DNA from: Azorinus chamasolen
Lineage: Eukaryota > Mollusca > Bivalvia > Cardiida > Solecurtidae
Length of the DNA: 64,000 nucleotides
Reading direction: 5' to 3'
Assembly (NCBI GenBank): GCA_963576725.1
Contig: OY755240.1
Location: forward strand, 62,850,003 to 62,914,002
The notes under the pieces: model-generated
Database searches by the model: none
What the model was told of the DNA's origin: nothing
What the model saw: the letters and a program-made list of their open reading frames with translations, nothing else
In this document: piece by piece, positions 10,898 to 23,400 of the stretch
How the letters are laid out: each line of letters opens with the position of its first letter
Position numbering within the stretch: position 1 is the stretch's first letter
Program-made: the position numbers and the translations under genes

Positions 10898-11938
10898 TTA
10901 TTCGACAATGTATTTGAAATACGCCATACACATTCTGTATAGATATGGTTAGTATTAGTGAATAATTAAAGAGACAGTATATTAATATTGTTAACCATTT
11001 CCTTCATATTTAAATGCTTTTGCGCACCTTTGCAAACAGTCATTATGAACATCAAGAAATTTAGTATTCATGATGTTATTATGTCTTACGTGAATAATAA
11101 AGTCCCTTGACGCCTTTGCATTTACCCCTCCCCCAAATATATGTTGAATGTACCATTCAGTATAACATTTAAACAGTATTGCTTTTCATTTGATCGTTTT
11201 CTTTTGAGAAACAACAATAAAACTTTAACATAATTCGCGCTGTACTTTTTGTTCCAGCGGTTAAAAAAAGTATGACAGATTTTCTATAAATATAGCAAAC
11301 ACTTGGCGCATGCGCCTCTCGATATCAAAAACAATGCATTTAGACGTCTCTTGGATCCCGAAGTGGGATGAGCATTGTCTCTAACAAATCGTCGCCGAAG
11401 AGGAAAGAAAATGTAGAAATGAACATACTCTATATTTAAACCTATTTTCGTTTTCTCTCTATATTTAAATCTACTTTCGTTTTCATCGATTTAAAAAACA
11501 CGTAATTTAACACAAAACCTTACGTTTGAAACTTTTTAAAGACCAGTTTCTTTCAAATGGATGGATACTCTATCAAAAACACCAAAGTGTCATTTTTCGA
11601 GGTCAGGACGTCCAGGGACTTTAATAGGGAAAGGGTTAAATAAGATTTAGAGCATAAAACAGACGCGTTGATCGGATGTTTGCCAACATTTGAACTTGAA
11701 TGAAATTTTTCTCGCATAATTTCAATGTTCCCTGATACTTTACATTGGGAAGTGTTGGTCTTTCTGTCATAATGTATGCTTTAGTTTTGAGAAAGTTTAA
11801 AATATATGCCCCTAACTCTCATTTTTTATAATTCCCTGACATTTGCCTATATCTTAAAATGTCTCTGAATGTTCTCAAAATGTCTGACAATTCCCTGATC
11901 TTGATAAAATTTTAAGTTTCCTGACTTGTCCCTGATGT
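10898..11938. other. no gene seen
   Basis: AT-rich sequence without a convincing open frame. Near 11740-11935 the phrase TTCCCTGA recurs several times, a weak simple-repeat tendency only. Confidence 0.35.
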
Positions 11939-12458
11939 GTGGTAAGCCCTTAACGGCTTACCTGCAGGTGCTCTGGCTTCAGCAAAGTCATTGAGTACAT
12001 ATTTGACGGATTGTCACAGTTATTATGCTATGTTTTACATGTTGTCCTGTGTTCACCGTCGTCTATGTTGTGGGTAAGTCCAGCGGGGATACCTTTATTT
12101 ACACTATTTGTAAAGCTAGGGTGACTTTGAGAGAAGTGTGAGGTTAGGACGTCCGTAAACCGGTTTAAACCCCCAGTGGTGTTTTTGCTACTGACCGTGC
12201 CAAGGCGGTACTCTCTTTGTCACCCTTCCTTTTGTTTGCCTTGCGTCATTGTGTTTGTGATTTGTTCATGTGTGGAACGTTTGTCTCTGGTTATTGTGTG
12301 TCTTTTGGTGTTTTCTGTGTTCATTTCGTGTGTGTGTGTGTGTTTGTGTGTGCGTTTGGGTGAGTGAGTGTGTGTGTCATGCTGTCTATCGGTGTTTTGG
12401 TGGTGGTTGCGTCTTGCATGTGGCTTTGCCTGCTTGACTTTACTACTTTTCCATTTAG
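11939..12458 (-). mobile_element. repeat A, copy 2 (reverse)
   Basis: Reverse complement of the repeat A pattern. It opens with GCCCTTAACGGCTTACCTGC, has CGTAAACCGGTTTAAACCCC in the middle and a GT-rich run (12327-12390), and closes with CTACTTTTCCATTT. Without the long CGCA expansion of copy 1. Confidence 0.6.
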
Positions 12459-12753
12459 CGTTTACATGTATATATAGCATTCTGTTCTGAACATGTTCCG
12501 AACATTGTACATCAAAGACTGGAATTGTGTCTAAACACTGATCCTCCCCACGATCTGCAATTATTGTTGCTAAATGAAAGGTTATCTAGGTTTTGTGTCT
12601 ACAAAGTGTATAGTAAGTCTATGTCAAAGTTCATGAAGAGTAGGTCACACAAGACTATAAACCTATATATTTTATAGCGAAAAATAGTATTGTTACTATG
12701 TCACGTAAAATGTTCACAGCAAAACTTTCCTTATTTAAGACCATTTTCACACA

Positions 12754-13029
12754 TTAACCCTTTGCTCTATAAATATGGCTTTCTACACCTTTGCAAACAA
12801 AGCAGACACAGATAAGATGGCTCCTGTAGGCGTTGTCTGATCAGGGTCTGCTCTGTTTGCTTATGGTATAACATAGATTTGATTCTACAGTTTCTGCTAT
12901 GGCTAAAAACATCTTTGACCATGTGCTATTATGACTTTTTTATTCTCATGAGTTATTATAACAATTAATGTAATTGATATCCATGATGGATTTATTTCTT
13001 ACTTAAATATTCATTTAGGAAATGGTTAA
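12754..13029 (+). mobile_element. Family-2 MITE inserted in a pearl core
   Basis: TTAA at 12754-12757 and 13026-13029; ends CCCTTTGCTC and GGAAATGG. The arms around AGATAAGATGGCTCC and GGCGTTGTCTGATC form the central foldback. Removing it rejoins CATTTTCACAC with GGTTATTCATCTGTG, as in the uninterrupted core near 13540-13570. Confidence 0.7.
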
Positions 13030-13048
13030 GGTTATTCATCTGTGACAG

Positions 13049-13268
13049 TTTAACCCATTACCTCATAGGCTATTTTAGATACAACCTCTTTGAATAATTC
13101 TACCGAAAAGGAGCATTAACTAGAGAAAATGAACTTTTTAGAATTTTGTTATTTGAAACCATTGTGATAAATGCTCCTATAGGAGCAAATGCTCTATTTA
13201 ACACAATGGTTTCAACAGGTGACTTTTACAGAGTCGTCAAAAGTCGTCAATATGAGGGATTGGGCTAA
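13049..13268 (+). mobile_element. Family-1 MITE inserted in a pearl core
   Basis: TTAA at 13049-13052 and its decayed partner CTAA at 13265-13268; ends CCCATTACCTCATAGG and GAGGGATTGGG. Removing it joins GTGACAGTTTAA to AGCAAGATT, matching the core motif ACTTTAAAGCAAAGTT at about 13412. Confidence 0.7.
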
Positions 13269-13700
13269 AGCAAGATTCCTCCCAATGGTGTGTGTGGCGT
13301 TTGAAAAACAGCGTATTTTCACTGTTTTATTTCAGTGAAAATAAATTACTAAGTCCTGTAATTTTGGTAAATATAGTCACTACAAGGTTGTTTATCTGTG
13401 AAACTTTAAAGCAAAGTTGTATATGAGGAGTTGGACACACAAAACGTTTGCAAATTAAGTTTTATAATGAAAGAAAGTATAAAGTCCTGTAGCTTTGGTA
13501 AAAAATGTTCACAGTAAAATTTCCCTTCTTTATGGTCATTTTCACATTACAGTTGTTCATCTGTGAAAGTTTCAAAAAATTCCTCCCGAGGAGTTCGGTA
13601 CAAAATATTATTTCACCCACTTATATTTTTGGAAGAAATTTACAAAGTATTTGAATTCTGGTAAAAATTTCGATGAATTCCCGTCTTTATGATCATCTTC

Positions 13701-14480
13701 TCGGTTTATTCCCATTTCGTCTACTTCCCATTTCGTCTACTGTAATTCATTCCTATTTCGTCTACTCTAAACGTTTACCCTGTTCCCATTTCGTCTACCG
13801 TTATAATTAAGTTATATTTACTCAGTTATTTTATTAATATTATACAAGATTCAGACATTTTAGGACTTTTTAATGTGTTGTCATCAATTTTTAGAAAAAA
13901 AATAAAATATTAAAGATGCTTTTTTGGGCAGCAGACTTAATCCACATTAGTATTTTTGACACCTATTATTGTTAGGGGGCAAATGCATAATCATGACTTA
14001 TATCAGTTGGGCCATTGCATAATCATGTTTTCACAGTTTTCACAGTTTTCTTAAGCATTACCATGACTTACATCAGTTGGGTTTGGACCCAGATCAAAAG
14101 TCTAGATGATGATCATTTTCTTTGATTGGCTGAACTGTTTTCTTGATGTTTGTTTTTAAAATTGCATGTTTGCTCTTAAAACTCCTACAGAAAACTGTTT
14201 TGGGTTTTGATCCTGATCATTAGTTTGGGTCAAGATAAACCCAAAACAAACCATAACTTGATATTAAAAAGTCCTAAAATGCATGAATTTTGCCTGACGT
14301 GAAGGTGGTATAATATTGATCAAAGACATAAAAATATAAGCAGTAGACATGACAAATATAAGCAGTAGACGAAATTGGAAAGGATGTAAAATTAGGAGTA
14401 GACAAAATGGGAACCAATGCCAAAATAGTAGTCGAAATGGGAAGTAGACGAAATTGGAAGTAGACGAAATGGGAAGTTAC
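13701..14480. mobile_element. 780-bp TIR element with CCCATTTCGTCTACT repeats
   Basis: Flanked by a 7-bp direct repeat CATCTTC (13694-13700 and 14481-14487). Both ends are built from the 15-mer CCCATTTCGTCTACT: about four copies pointing in at the left and four reverse copies (AGTAGACGAAATGGG, with variants) at the right. The interior (13800-14340) is AT-rich and carries an inner inverted segment around AAAACTGTTTTGGGTTTTGA. No transposase. The 7-8 bp duplication and repeated subterminal motifs recall hAT- or Mutator-type behaviour; the superfamily is not decided. Confidence 0.7.
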
Positions 14481-15125
14481 CATCTTCACATCAAGGTTGT
14501 TCATCTATGAAGTTTCGAAGCAAAGCAAATTGCTGTATGAGGAGTTGGACACACACGAATTTGCAGTACATATATACAGATGGACAGTCAAACTTGGGGC
14601 TATATCTCCGCAAACAAAACAACCGATGACTTGATAGCAATACTCTTGTTATGTATCCGTTCTGTTTCATTAATTGACATCAAGGGCCATACCTCTAGTA
14701 ACAAGAAGTCCATAATCTTTGCTTCGGTCCCTACAACTTTTAAACACGCCCGTCAAATGACTGGAAGTTGAAAAGCCATTACCCCGTATCAGGTACATGC
14801 CGAACAAATTTGAAAAAGTTTGGACTACATTTGTTTTAGTTATTGAGCGGACAAGCACACTTTCGTGCAACTTCATAAAATAAGGGGGTGTACTTTTAGA
14901 ATGGCATGGGCAATATTGCTGATTATCGAAGTTCACTGAGACTTGACATATGGAAATATACATGCTGACCAAATCTAAAAAGGACTGGCTTGCATTTGTT
15001 TGAGTTAACAAGCGGACAAGCAAAAGTTTACGACAAAAGACATGCAGGCAGACACACAAACAGGCAGACAGACAGATAAACAAACATACAGACAGGCAGA
15101 TGGACGGAAGGACGGACAGACATAA

Positions 15126-15634
15126 TACGGATTTATCTGAATTCAAACTGATTGAAATGCAAACAATGCTTCATTTACAGCATATAAATGCTTAAGCATT
15201 TCAGTGCAGAACACAAGCGACTAGTGTCATGTTGCGGAAATAGGTTCCTATGGTTTTGGCCTCGATCCCATTATAATATAAGTGCCCGGGTCGGATAAAC
15301 TTTGGCGAAACAAGATAGTTTTCGCAGAGATACAATAGCATTTCATATGTGACATATGTACAAATTTCATCAAAATCCAAACATAAACCTGAGAGGAATA
15401 GGAGGTAAAAAGTGTGTGTCTACAAACAGACAACTTGATTCCAGTACACCCCTCCCCAACTTCGTTGTGGGTATATAATAACATCGAAACCGGTGTCACG
15501 GTGGTTTATGCCTTCTAAGGCAGGTGTTATATCGGTGGCGGAGAAACAAGGATTATTCTTAATATAATTAAGGAATAAAAGGGAAACATTAGCGCAGGTA
15601 TCGTAAGAACATTTATATCGCCTATTGTGAAGAT
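15126..15634. other. sequence upstream of LINE ORF1
   Basis: No open frame. It may include the 5' UTR of the retroelement whose ORF1 begins at 15635, but no boundary or promoter can be defined. Confidence 0.35.
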
Positions 15635-16532
15635 ATGAGCTGCAACATGCAATCCAGTGACGCACAAAGTTCACTTGAAACTTGCACCCCGGATGAGAGT
15701 GCGCGGACTGAGCAATATGGCGGCCCGCCGCTAGTATTCATGTCAGAGAGACACTTGTTTGAGAACCGTATTCCATCCAAAGCCGAATGGCTTAAACATG
15801 AAGAATTATACGAGTGTATCGGGTCGGTAATAGAACCAACACACATCACTGGTTTACAGAGAGTACGTGGTAGAGTACGTATAGAGCTGCTACGCACCAA
15901 TCCCCACCGTCTTGATGGTGAAGGCACCACTCGTGTAAGGGGGAAGAACACCCCGCTTTCCGTGGACGACGGCGTCATTACCCTTTCTTTCGTACAGAGA
16001 GGCCTTGATGTAATCGCCATCTCGAGAGAGAAGCTTACGGTCAGGGGTAAACTTACCAACTGTGACACAGGGGACAGGCTTGTAATAGTCAAGACACTTA
16101 CCCTCAGGGATCCCTTACCCTATACTCTTTCAATTTCTCGCTTCGTCGCAAGGATTATTCACTTTGGCCAACCGAAACCGGGCCAAATGGATAAATCGGA
16201 CACATGTGGCAAATGTCTGCAAACAGGGCACCGTAAAGCAGATTGTGTAAATGACTGGACTTGCACGGCTTGTAAGAAATCTGGACATCGCAAAGGCGAC
16301 TGTCAAATGTCCGAACCCCCCTCGGAAGCCCCAGACATGACTGACACAGTGGTCGTGAATGAAAATGGCATTCCACCAACACACATCTGTCACCGAGACG
16401 CCGAATACGGGAAGAAAGGCCAATGCCAAGAATAGAACACCGCCAATACCGCAAGAAATCTTAAACGAACAATCGAAGAAAAGTAGAACTGGCTCTAGTG
16501 ATTCAGACTCAGACTTTGACAGCGATAGTTAA
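15635..16532 (+). pseudogene. LINE ORF1 (gag-like, two CCHC zinc knuckles)
   Basis: The open frame 15635-16435 gives 266 residues. Two CX2CX4HX4C knuckles are clear: C191/C194/H199/C204 and C210/C213/H218/C223. The upstream half has a basic RVRGRVRIELL segment and an RDPLPYTLSISRFV stretch before the knuckles. This is the usual layout of nucleic-acid-binding ORF1 proteins of L1/Tx1-type LINEs in animals. After the stop at 16433-16435, a different frame (from about 16383 to TAA 16530-16532) continues with an acidic serine-rich end, SSDSDSDFDSDS, typical of such proteins. A frameshift therefore probably truncates this copy. Its partner may be ORF2 at 20446, on the same strand. Confidence 0.75.
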
Positions 16533-16702
16533 ATAGCTGAAAGACAGGACACTACATTTATATGTGTGTGTGTGGTGACATGGATTTCATAGTGGACACT
16601 GTTTTTCGGATTAACGATTCGGACTATCCTACCAGGTACTTCTTGTTTATGATTTATACTTCAGTGGAAGTGATAAATTGTAGAATTAATAGTATTATAC
16701 AA

Positions 16703-17248
16703 GTGGAAAAGTAGTAAAGTCAAGCAGGCAAAGCCACATGCAAGACGCAACCACCACCAAAACACCGATAGACAGCATGACACACACACACACACAACCA
16801 CACACCCAAACGCACACGCACACACACATACGAAATGAACACAGAAAACACCAAAAGACACACAAGAAACAGGGACAAACGTTCCACAACATGAACAAAC
16901 CACAAGCACAAAGACGCAAGGCAAACAAAAGGAAGGGTGACAAAGAGAGTACCGCCTTGGCACGGTCAGCAGCAAAAACACCACTGGGGGTTTAAACCGG
17001 TTTACGGACGTCCTAACCTCACACTTCTCTCAAAGTCAACCTAGCTTTACAAATATTGTAAATAAAGGTATCCCCGCTGGACTTACCCACAACATAGACG
17101 ACGGTGAACACAGGACAACATGTAAAACATAGCATAATAACTGTGACAATCCGTCAAATATGTACTCAATGGCTTTGCTGAAGTCAGAGCACCTGCAGGT
17201 AAGCCGTTAAGGGCACGACAGGGAAAAAATAATACATGAGTCTGGTAA
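16703..17248 (+). mobile_element. repeat A, copy 3
   Basis: Starts GTGGAAAAGTAGTAAAGTCA and includes a CA microsatellite (16781-16835), the TTTAAACCGGTTTACGGACG block and TGCAGGTAAGCCGTTAAGGG. It sits directly between LINE ORF1 and the tandem array. Confidence 0.6.
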
Positions 17249-17389
17249 GTATCTTTATGACTCAGAAATCACTGTGTAGAAAATATAGGATTAGAGGTTG
17301 CGAATGCACTTATACTGGACACATATTGTGTACACTCAGATCTCGTGATCCTCTGTCATGTTGTCTCGAGTGTACAACTTTCGCATAAA

Positions 17390-20385
17390 TGGGGTTATTA
17401 TTGTACACAGTTATATCTGTAGACCCAGATCGCCTGACTCTTATTCCGGTAAGAGTTACGCCACCTGGAACATGTGTATATATTGTTATTCGTGAATTAG
17501 GGGTGGATATGTTTGCCAATATTTATGGTGTTCTATCATGGCTACATTGCTCCGTCAAACAGTGTAGACCCAGATTGCGTTGCCGAAACTGTTTGGTTCC
17601 AGATTGCCTCATTCTTACTCTGGTAGGAGCTATGCCGTCTGGAACTATACAATGATATTAACTTACTACAGTTGTATTGCCCTGTCAAATGGTGTGGACC
17701 CAGATCTTACTCGTGTAGGAGTCACGCTGTCCGGAACTGTAGGCTCTCTTGAAAATGTGTTTGTATTCGAGTGTCTTCCTGTCTAGGTCCAGACCGTCTG
17801 ACTCTCATTCGTGTGGGGCTTATGCCGCCTGAAACTATACAGATTGGAAGTAAACGTGTCGAACGGTTTGGAACCAGATTACCCGGCTCTAATTTATATG
17901 GGTTATTGTATTTGCCTGGAGCTGTACGCTCTTGAAATGCGTGCACTAGCCATTTTTATGGTATTTTATCATACAAAGCATTGCTTTGTCAACGGTGTAG
18001 ACCCAGGTCACCCTGATTTTTGTAGGAGTGGTGCCGCCTGGAACTATACATTCTGTTATATGAAAATGCATATTATAGTGTTTCATCGTAGTTGCACTGC
18101 TGCGATAATGTCAAACGGTGTGGACCCAGATCGCCTGACCCATATTCCAGTCGGAGTTAGCCCCCCTGGAAATATACGTCATGTTATCTTGCACTGAAAA
18201 TGCATGTTATGGTGTTTCATCGTGGTTGTACTGCTGTGATAATGTCAGGCGGTGTGGACCCAGATCGCCTGACCATTGTTCCAGTAGGAGATACGCTGCC
18301 TGAAACTATAGATTCTGTTATCTGAAATTGTATGCTATGGTGTTTCATCGTATAGACCCAGATCACCTGACTTTTATTCCAGTAGGAGTTACGCCGTCTG
18401 GGACTATACGTTCTGTTATCTGAAATTGAAGAGGTATACATAAGCCGATGTTTATGGTAACTTGGTCAAACGGTGTAGAACCAAGCCACCTGACTCTTAT
18501 GCCAGTAGGGGGTAGGCCGCCTGGAACTGTACGTTATGTTATCCATACTTTATTTTGGACAAATTGCTTCGCCAGACGGTTCATGCCCAGGTTGCCTGAC
18601 TCTTATTCTTGCAGGAGTCACGCCGCCTGGAACTAATGTTCTGTTATCTGGAATTGGAGATTTATATGGGCATTGCTTTGTCAAACAGTGTAGACCCAGA
18701 TCGCGTGACTCTTATTTCACTGGGAGTCACGCCGCCTGGAACTACACTTTTTGTTATCTGGAATTGGAGGTTTATATGAGCATTGCTTTGTCAGCCAGTG
18801 TAGACCCAGATCGCATGACTCTTATTTCTGTGGGAGTTACGCCGCCTGGAACTATACGTTCTGCTATCTGAAATTGAAGGGGTGTAAAGTCGTATATATT
18901 AGCCGATGTTTATGGTACTTTACTGTGGTATTATTGGTTTGTCAAACGGTGTAGACCCAGATCGCATGTTTCTTATTCTTGTAGGAGTTTCGCCGCCTGG
19001 AACTATACGTTCTGTTGCCTGAAATTGAAAGGCATTGCCTTGTCGAACGGTGTAAAATCGGAAATATGTGTATGTGTTAGTGTGGAACCAGATTGCCTGA
19101 CACTTATGCCAGTAGGAGTTATGCCACCTGGAACTATACGTTCTGAAATCTGGCCGGTGTTTCATTGTTATAGTATTGCTTCGCCGAAAGGTGTAGACCC
19201 AGATTGCCTAACTCTTATTCCTGTAAGAGTCACGCCGCCTGGAACTATACGTTCTGTTATCTGGAAATTCGTGGTGTTGCTATGTCAAACAGTGTAGACC
19301 CAGGTTGCCTGACCCTTATTCCTGTCGGAGTTACGCCGCCTGGAACTATACGTTCTGTTATCTGGAATTGAGCGTGTATGTTAACCGATGTTTATTGTAC
19401 CTTACTGTATAGTATTGCTTCGTCAAACGGTGTAGACCCAGATCGCGTGACTCTTATTATTGTAGGAGCTGCGCCGCCTGGGACTATACGTTGTTCTTTG
19501 TCCGGAATCGGAGGGTATTGCCTTGTCGAACGGTGTGGGGTTAGAAGTGTATGTGTTAGTGTAGACCCGGATTGCCTGACTCTTATTCCAGTAGGAGTTG
19601 CGCCGCCTGGAACTATACGTTCTGTTATCGGGCTGATGTTTTATTGTGATAGTATTGCTTCGCCTTAAGGTGCAGACCCAGATTGCCTGACTCTTATTCC
19701 TGTAGGAGTCACGCCACCTGGAACTATGCCTTATGTTATCTGGAATTGGAAGTGTATGGTATTGATTTGTCAAACAGTGTAGACCCATATTGCCTGACTG
19801 TTATTCATGTAGGAGACACGCCGTCTGGGACTATGCGTTCTGATTGAGGGGGCATGAAACGTATGCTTTAGCTGTTGTTTATGGTACTTTACTGTATGTA
19901 GAACGGTGTAGGTCCAGATCGCGTGTCTCTTATTCGTGTAGGAGTTACGCCCCTTGGAACTATACGTTGTTACCCGAAATTGCCGGTGTTTATGGCCTAT
20001 GCTTATGATACTTTATAGTGGTACATTGTAGTATTGCTTCGCCGGACAGAGTAGATCCAGATTGTCTGACTCTTATTCCTGTAGAAGTCACACCACCTGG
20101 AACTATACATATAGTTTTGTAATCTGAATTGGAAGTTTATGGAAGTACTGCTGTATCAAACGGTGTAGACCCAGATCGGCTTACTCTTAATTTTGTGGGA
20201 GTTACGCCGACTGGAACTATACGTTCTGTTATCTGAAATTGAGCTCGGCTAACTCTATTTCTTGTACGGTTTTTTAACCTATGTTTGTCGTACTTTACTG
20301 TGGTTACATTTACCAATGTTTGCATTGCTTTGTCAGATTGTTTGGATCCAGATCTTCCGACTCGCATTCTTCCAAAAGCTCCCAT
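17390..20385 (+). repeat. ~26-unit tandem array, average ~115 bp
   Basis: A conserved ~75-bp block, led by GTGTAGACCCAGATCGCCTG and containing TCTTATTCCTGTAGGAGT and CGCCGCCTGGAACTATACG, recurs about 26 times. Units begin near 17418, 17565, 17695, 17788, 17868, 17998, 18121, 18252, 18351 and so on to 20345. Spacers between blocks vary, giving periods of roughly 80-180 bp. Translation gives VDPDRLTLIPVGV-type repeats in scattered frames, broken by stops, so I treat it as non-coding. The lead motif GTAGACCCAGATC and a downstream TCCTGTAGGAG also occur in family-2 MITE arms, suggesting shared origin. The array ends about 60 bp before the LINE ORF2 start. Confidence 0.75.
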
Positions 20386-20445
20386 TGTTCATGGTGGGTT
20401 ATCTTACTTGTGTTGCTGGTAAAATTCTTTTAATAATACATCTAA

Positions 20446-23400
20446 ATGACTGACAGACATACTGTAGATTGTTTACATATTCTTTCTTTGAATTGTCAAA
20501 GTCTACGTGACAAAAAGAAACGTAGTAGACTCTTAGAATATCTGTGTCAGCAAAAAATTGGGATCGCACTTTTACAGGAAACACATTTTACACAGGATAT
20601 CAGTAAGGATCTGAAAACACAGTTTAACTATTTGGTTCTGATTAATTCATTTGGCGAATCGAATTGTAAAGGATGTTCTATTCTAATAAAGAAAACGTTA
20701 AACTATAAAATCTTAAACCAGTATAATGATACTACAGGTAGATACAATCTTATAAATATTGAGACAAATAACAACACATATACCCTATTAAACATCTATG
20801 CATATAACAACAAAAAACAAAGACAAAATTATTTTTTGGATCTATTTAACTTATTAACAAACTTCTCTGAAGGAATAAACATATTAGGAGGAGATATGAA
20901 TGAAGTATTAAATACATAGGACAGGGTATCCAGATCACAAGATGCATATGTTAACAATTCAAATTCACTTAAAGACATGATTATTCAATTTAAATTAACA
21001 GACATTTGGAAATATATTAATACAGGCAAAAGCAATTTACTTGGCGCCGTAAAAATGGAATAGAACAAAGTAGAATTGACTACTGGCTTATTGACGAAAA
21101 CATTACCCCCCTTGTTCTTTCGACTGATATACGACCAGCTTTAATACAATATACTGATCATATGGCTATATCGCTTAAACTAAAATCACCAATTAAAAGA
21201 GGACCTGGATTTTGGAAATTAAATAACACATACCTCAATGATGAACAATATAAAGAAAACATCCTAGATATTATAAAGAACTGTAAAACCATAAATACCA
21301 AAAGCCTTCGTACAAAATGGGAAATCTGCAAATATGAAATAAAACTATTTTCTATAAATTTCTCAAAGTGCAAGTCTAGAGAAAGAAACAATCATTTGCA
21401 AAAATTAGAAAAGCAACTAAGGGAATATTATTCAATTTTAGACCCGGACAATTTAACTAAAAGCAGGGTATTAGAGCTGGAAAACGAAATAAAATCAATA
21501 TACAACTACAAAGCACACAGCGCCCAAATAAGATCAAGGGTTCAATTTTTAGAAGAAGGTGAAAAAAATACTTTCTCAGCTTAGAAAAATCCAGACAAAA
21601 TAGAAAGACAATTACCTCTTTGATATACAACACTGAAAGAATTTTCGAAATAAGTAAACTACTTGAAGCTGATGCTGCCTTCTATGAACAACTGTATTCA
21701 GCACCAAATAAAAATGTAAATTATGACGAATATTTCCAGAGTATTAATGTAGATTAAACATTATCAGAAAATGATGCAAATTTATGTGAAGATCTTATTA
21801 AACCTGAAGAATCCAGATCAGCAATCTTTAGTATGAAACTGAATAAAAGTCCAGGACCAGATCGACTCACAGTAGAATTCTATAGAACCTTTTGGGACAA
21901 TTTAGAAGAGCTTATTGTCGGATCAATAAACGAAAGTTATTTGAAAGGCGAATTGTCTATAACCCAACGCCAATGTATCATTTCTTTAATATACAAAAAG
22001 TCTGATCCTGAGAACTTGGAGACCTGGCGACCCATTTCCCTTTTAAATATAGACTACAAGATCGCAGCGAGAGCATTAGCAATGAGACTTCAAACCATTC
22101 TGCCTAACCTCATAAATCTCGACCAACAAGGCTTCATCAAAAACAGGTTCATTGGTTACAACATCCGTCAAATTCAAGATATTATAGACTACACAGACTC
22201 GCTAGAAATAGACGGTGCAATTTTATTTCTAGACTTTAAAAAAGCATTCGATACTGTAGACTGGCAATTCATGTTCAAATCACTTGTTACTTTTGGTTTT
22301 AAAACTGATTTCATTAACTGGGTAAAGGTTTTCTATAACAATATCATGTCCTCAGTCATCAATAATGGTTGGATTTCGAAATAGTTTACGTTTCCCGTGG
22401 TATCCGTCAATGATTCCCCTTATCAGCTCTTTTATATGTAATTGTCGCAGAAATATTAGCTACGAAACTTCGAATCTGTGATGATATAAAAAGTATAGAG
22501 GTAACATACAATTACAAAATACATAATATTAAAATTTCGCAACTAGCGGATGATACTTCAATATTTCTAAATAATATAACAGAAATAAAGACAATTCTAG
22601 AATTAATAGAGGATTTGGGGAAATTTTCTGGATTAGAATTGAATAAAACGAAGACAGAAGGTTTGTGGCTAGGGAAAGATAAATTTACACAAAAAGAATA
22701 TGAAAATATTACCTTTAAAATAACCCTATCAAAGCACTAGGTATATACTTTGGACATGTTAAGACATTATGTCTCAAATTAAATTGGGACGAAAAATTAA
22801 GGGAAGCTCAAAGTATTATAAACCAGTGGAACGGTAGAAAATTAACATTTTATGGCAAAATCACAATAATCAAATCTGCACTTCTTCCGAAATTCACTTA
22901 CTTACTTCAGTCAACAACTATCCCTAAACATATTTTAGACAAACTTAACACACTTCTCTTCAAATTCCTGCGGAACAATATGTCAGAAAAAATCAAAAGA
23001 AATACACTTATTGGGGATAAACTTGAAGGCGGATTAAACATGATCGACATATACACATATCAGAAAACACTCACCATAAAATGGGTTAAATCGTTACTAA
23101 ACGCAGATGAGGCCAACTGGAAGTTAATCCCAAAGTACTACTTAGATCAATATGGTCAAAATCTGCTGATATTTTACATGGACATTGATAACATAAAATG
23201 TTTACCGACAACGCGTCATCCAATTCCAACATTCTACAAGACAGTCCTTGAAAATTGGATAGCTTTGACAAATGTAAAGTCCTCTAAACCTCTAACGACA
23301 TTTTATGAAATAAGAAAACAACTATTATGGGGAAATAGGCATATAAAATACAAAAACAAAAGTCTCATCTTCAATAATTGGATAAAATCCGGAATTATGT

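Larger units (their letters stand above)
12600..15125 (+). mobile_element. pearl-like element(s) split by three later insertions
   Basis: Core sequence (ATGTTCACAGNAAAACTTTCC, then TTCATCTGTGAAA and GAGGAGTTGGACAC) appears at 12690-12753, 13030-13048, 13269-13700 and 14481-14560, so the blocks between are insertions. A different core type follows (14600-15010; GAGCGGACAAGCA and AAGCGGACAAGCA). It ends with a GACA-rich tract (15040-15122). It may be one composite or two adjoining elements. The left edge is not defined. Confidence 0.5.

Noticed and set aside
15622..16454. Antisense ORFs opposite LINE ORF1 (156 and 99 codons)
   Set aside because: They lie antisense to a well-supported zinc-knuckle protein and carry no motif.
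17389..19668. Repeated VDPDRLTLIPVGVTPPGTIR peptide, looking like a repeat protein
   Set aside because: The frame changes from unit to unit, stops occur between most units, and spacers vary in length. It is translated satellite.
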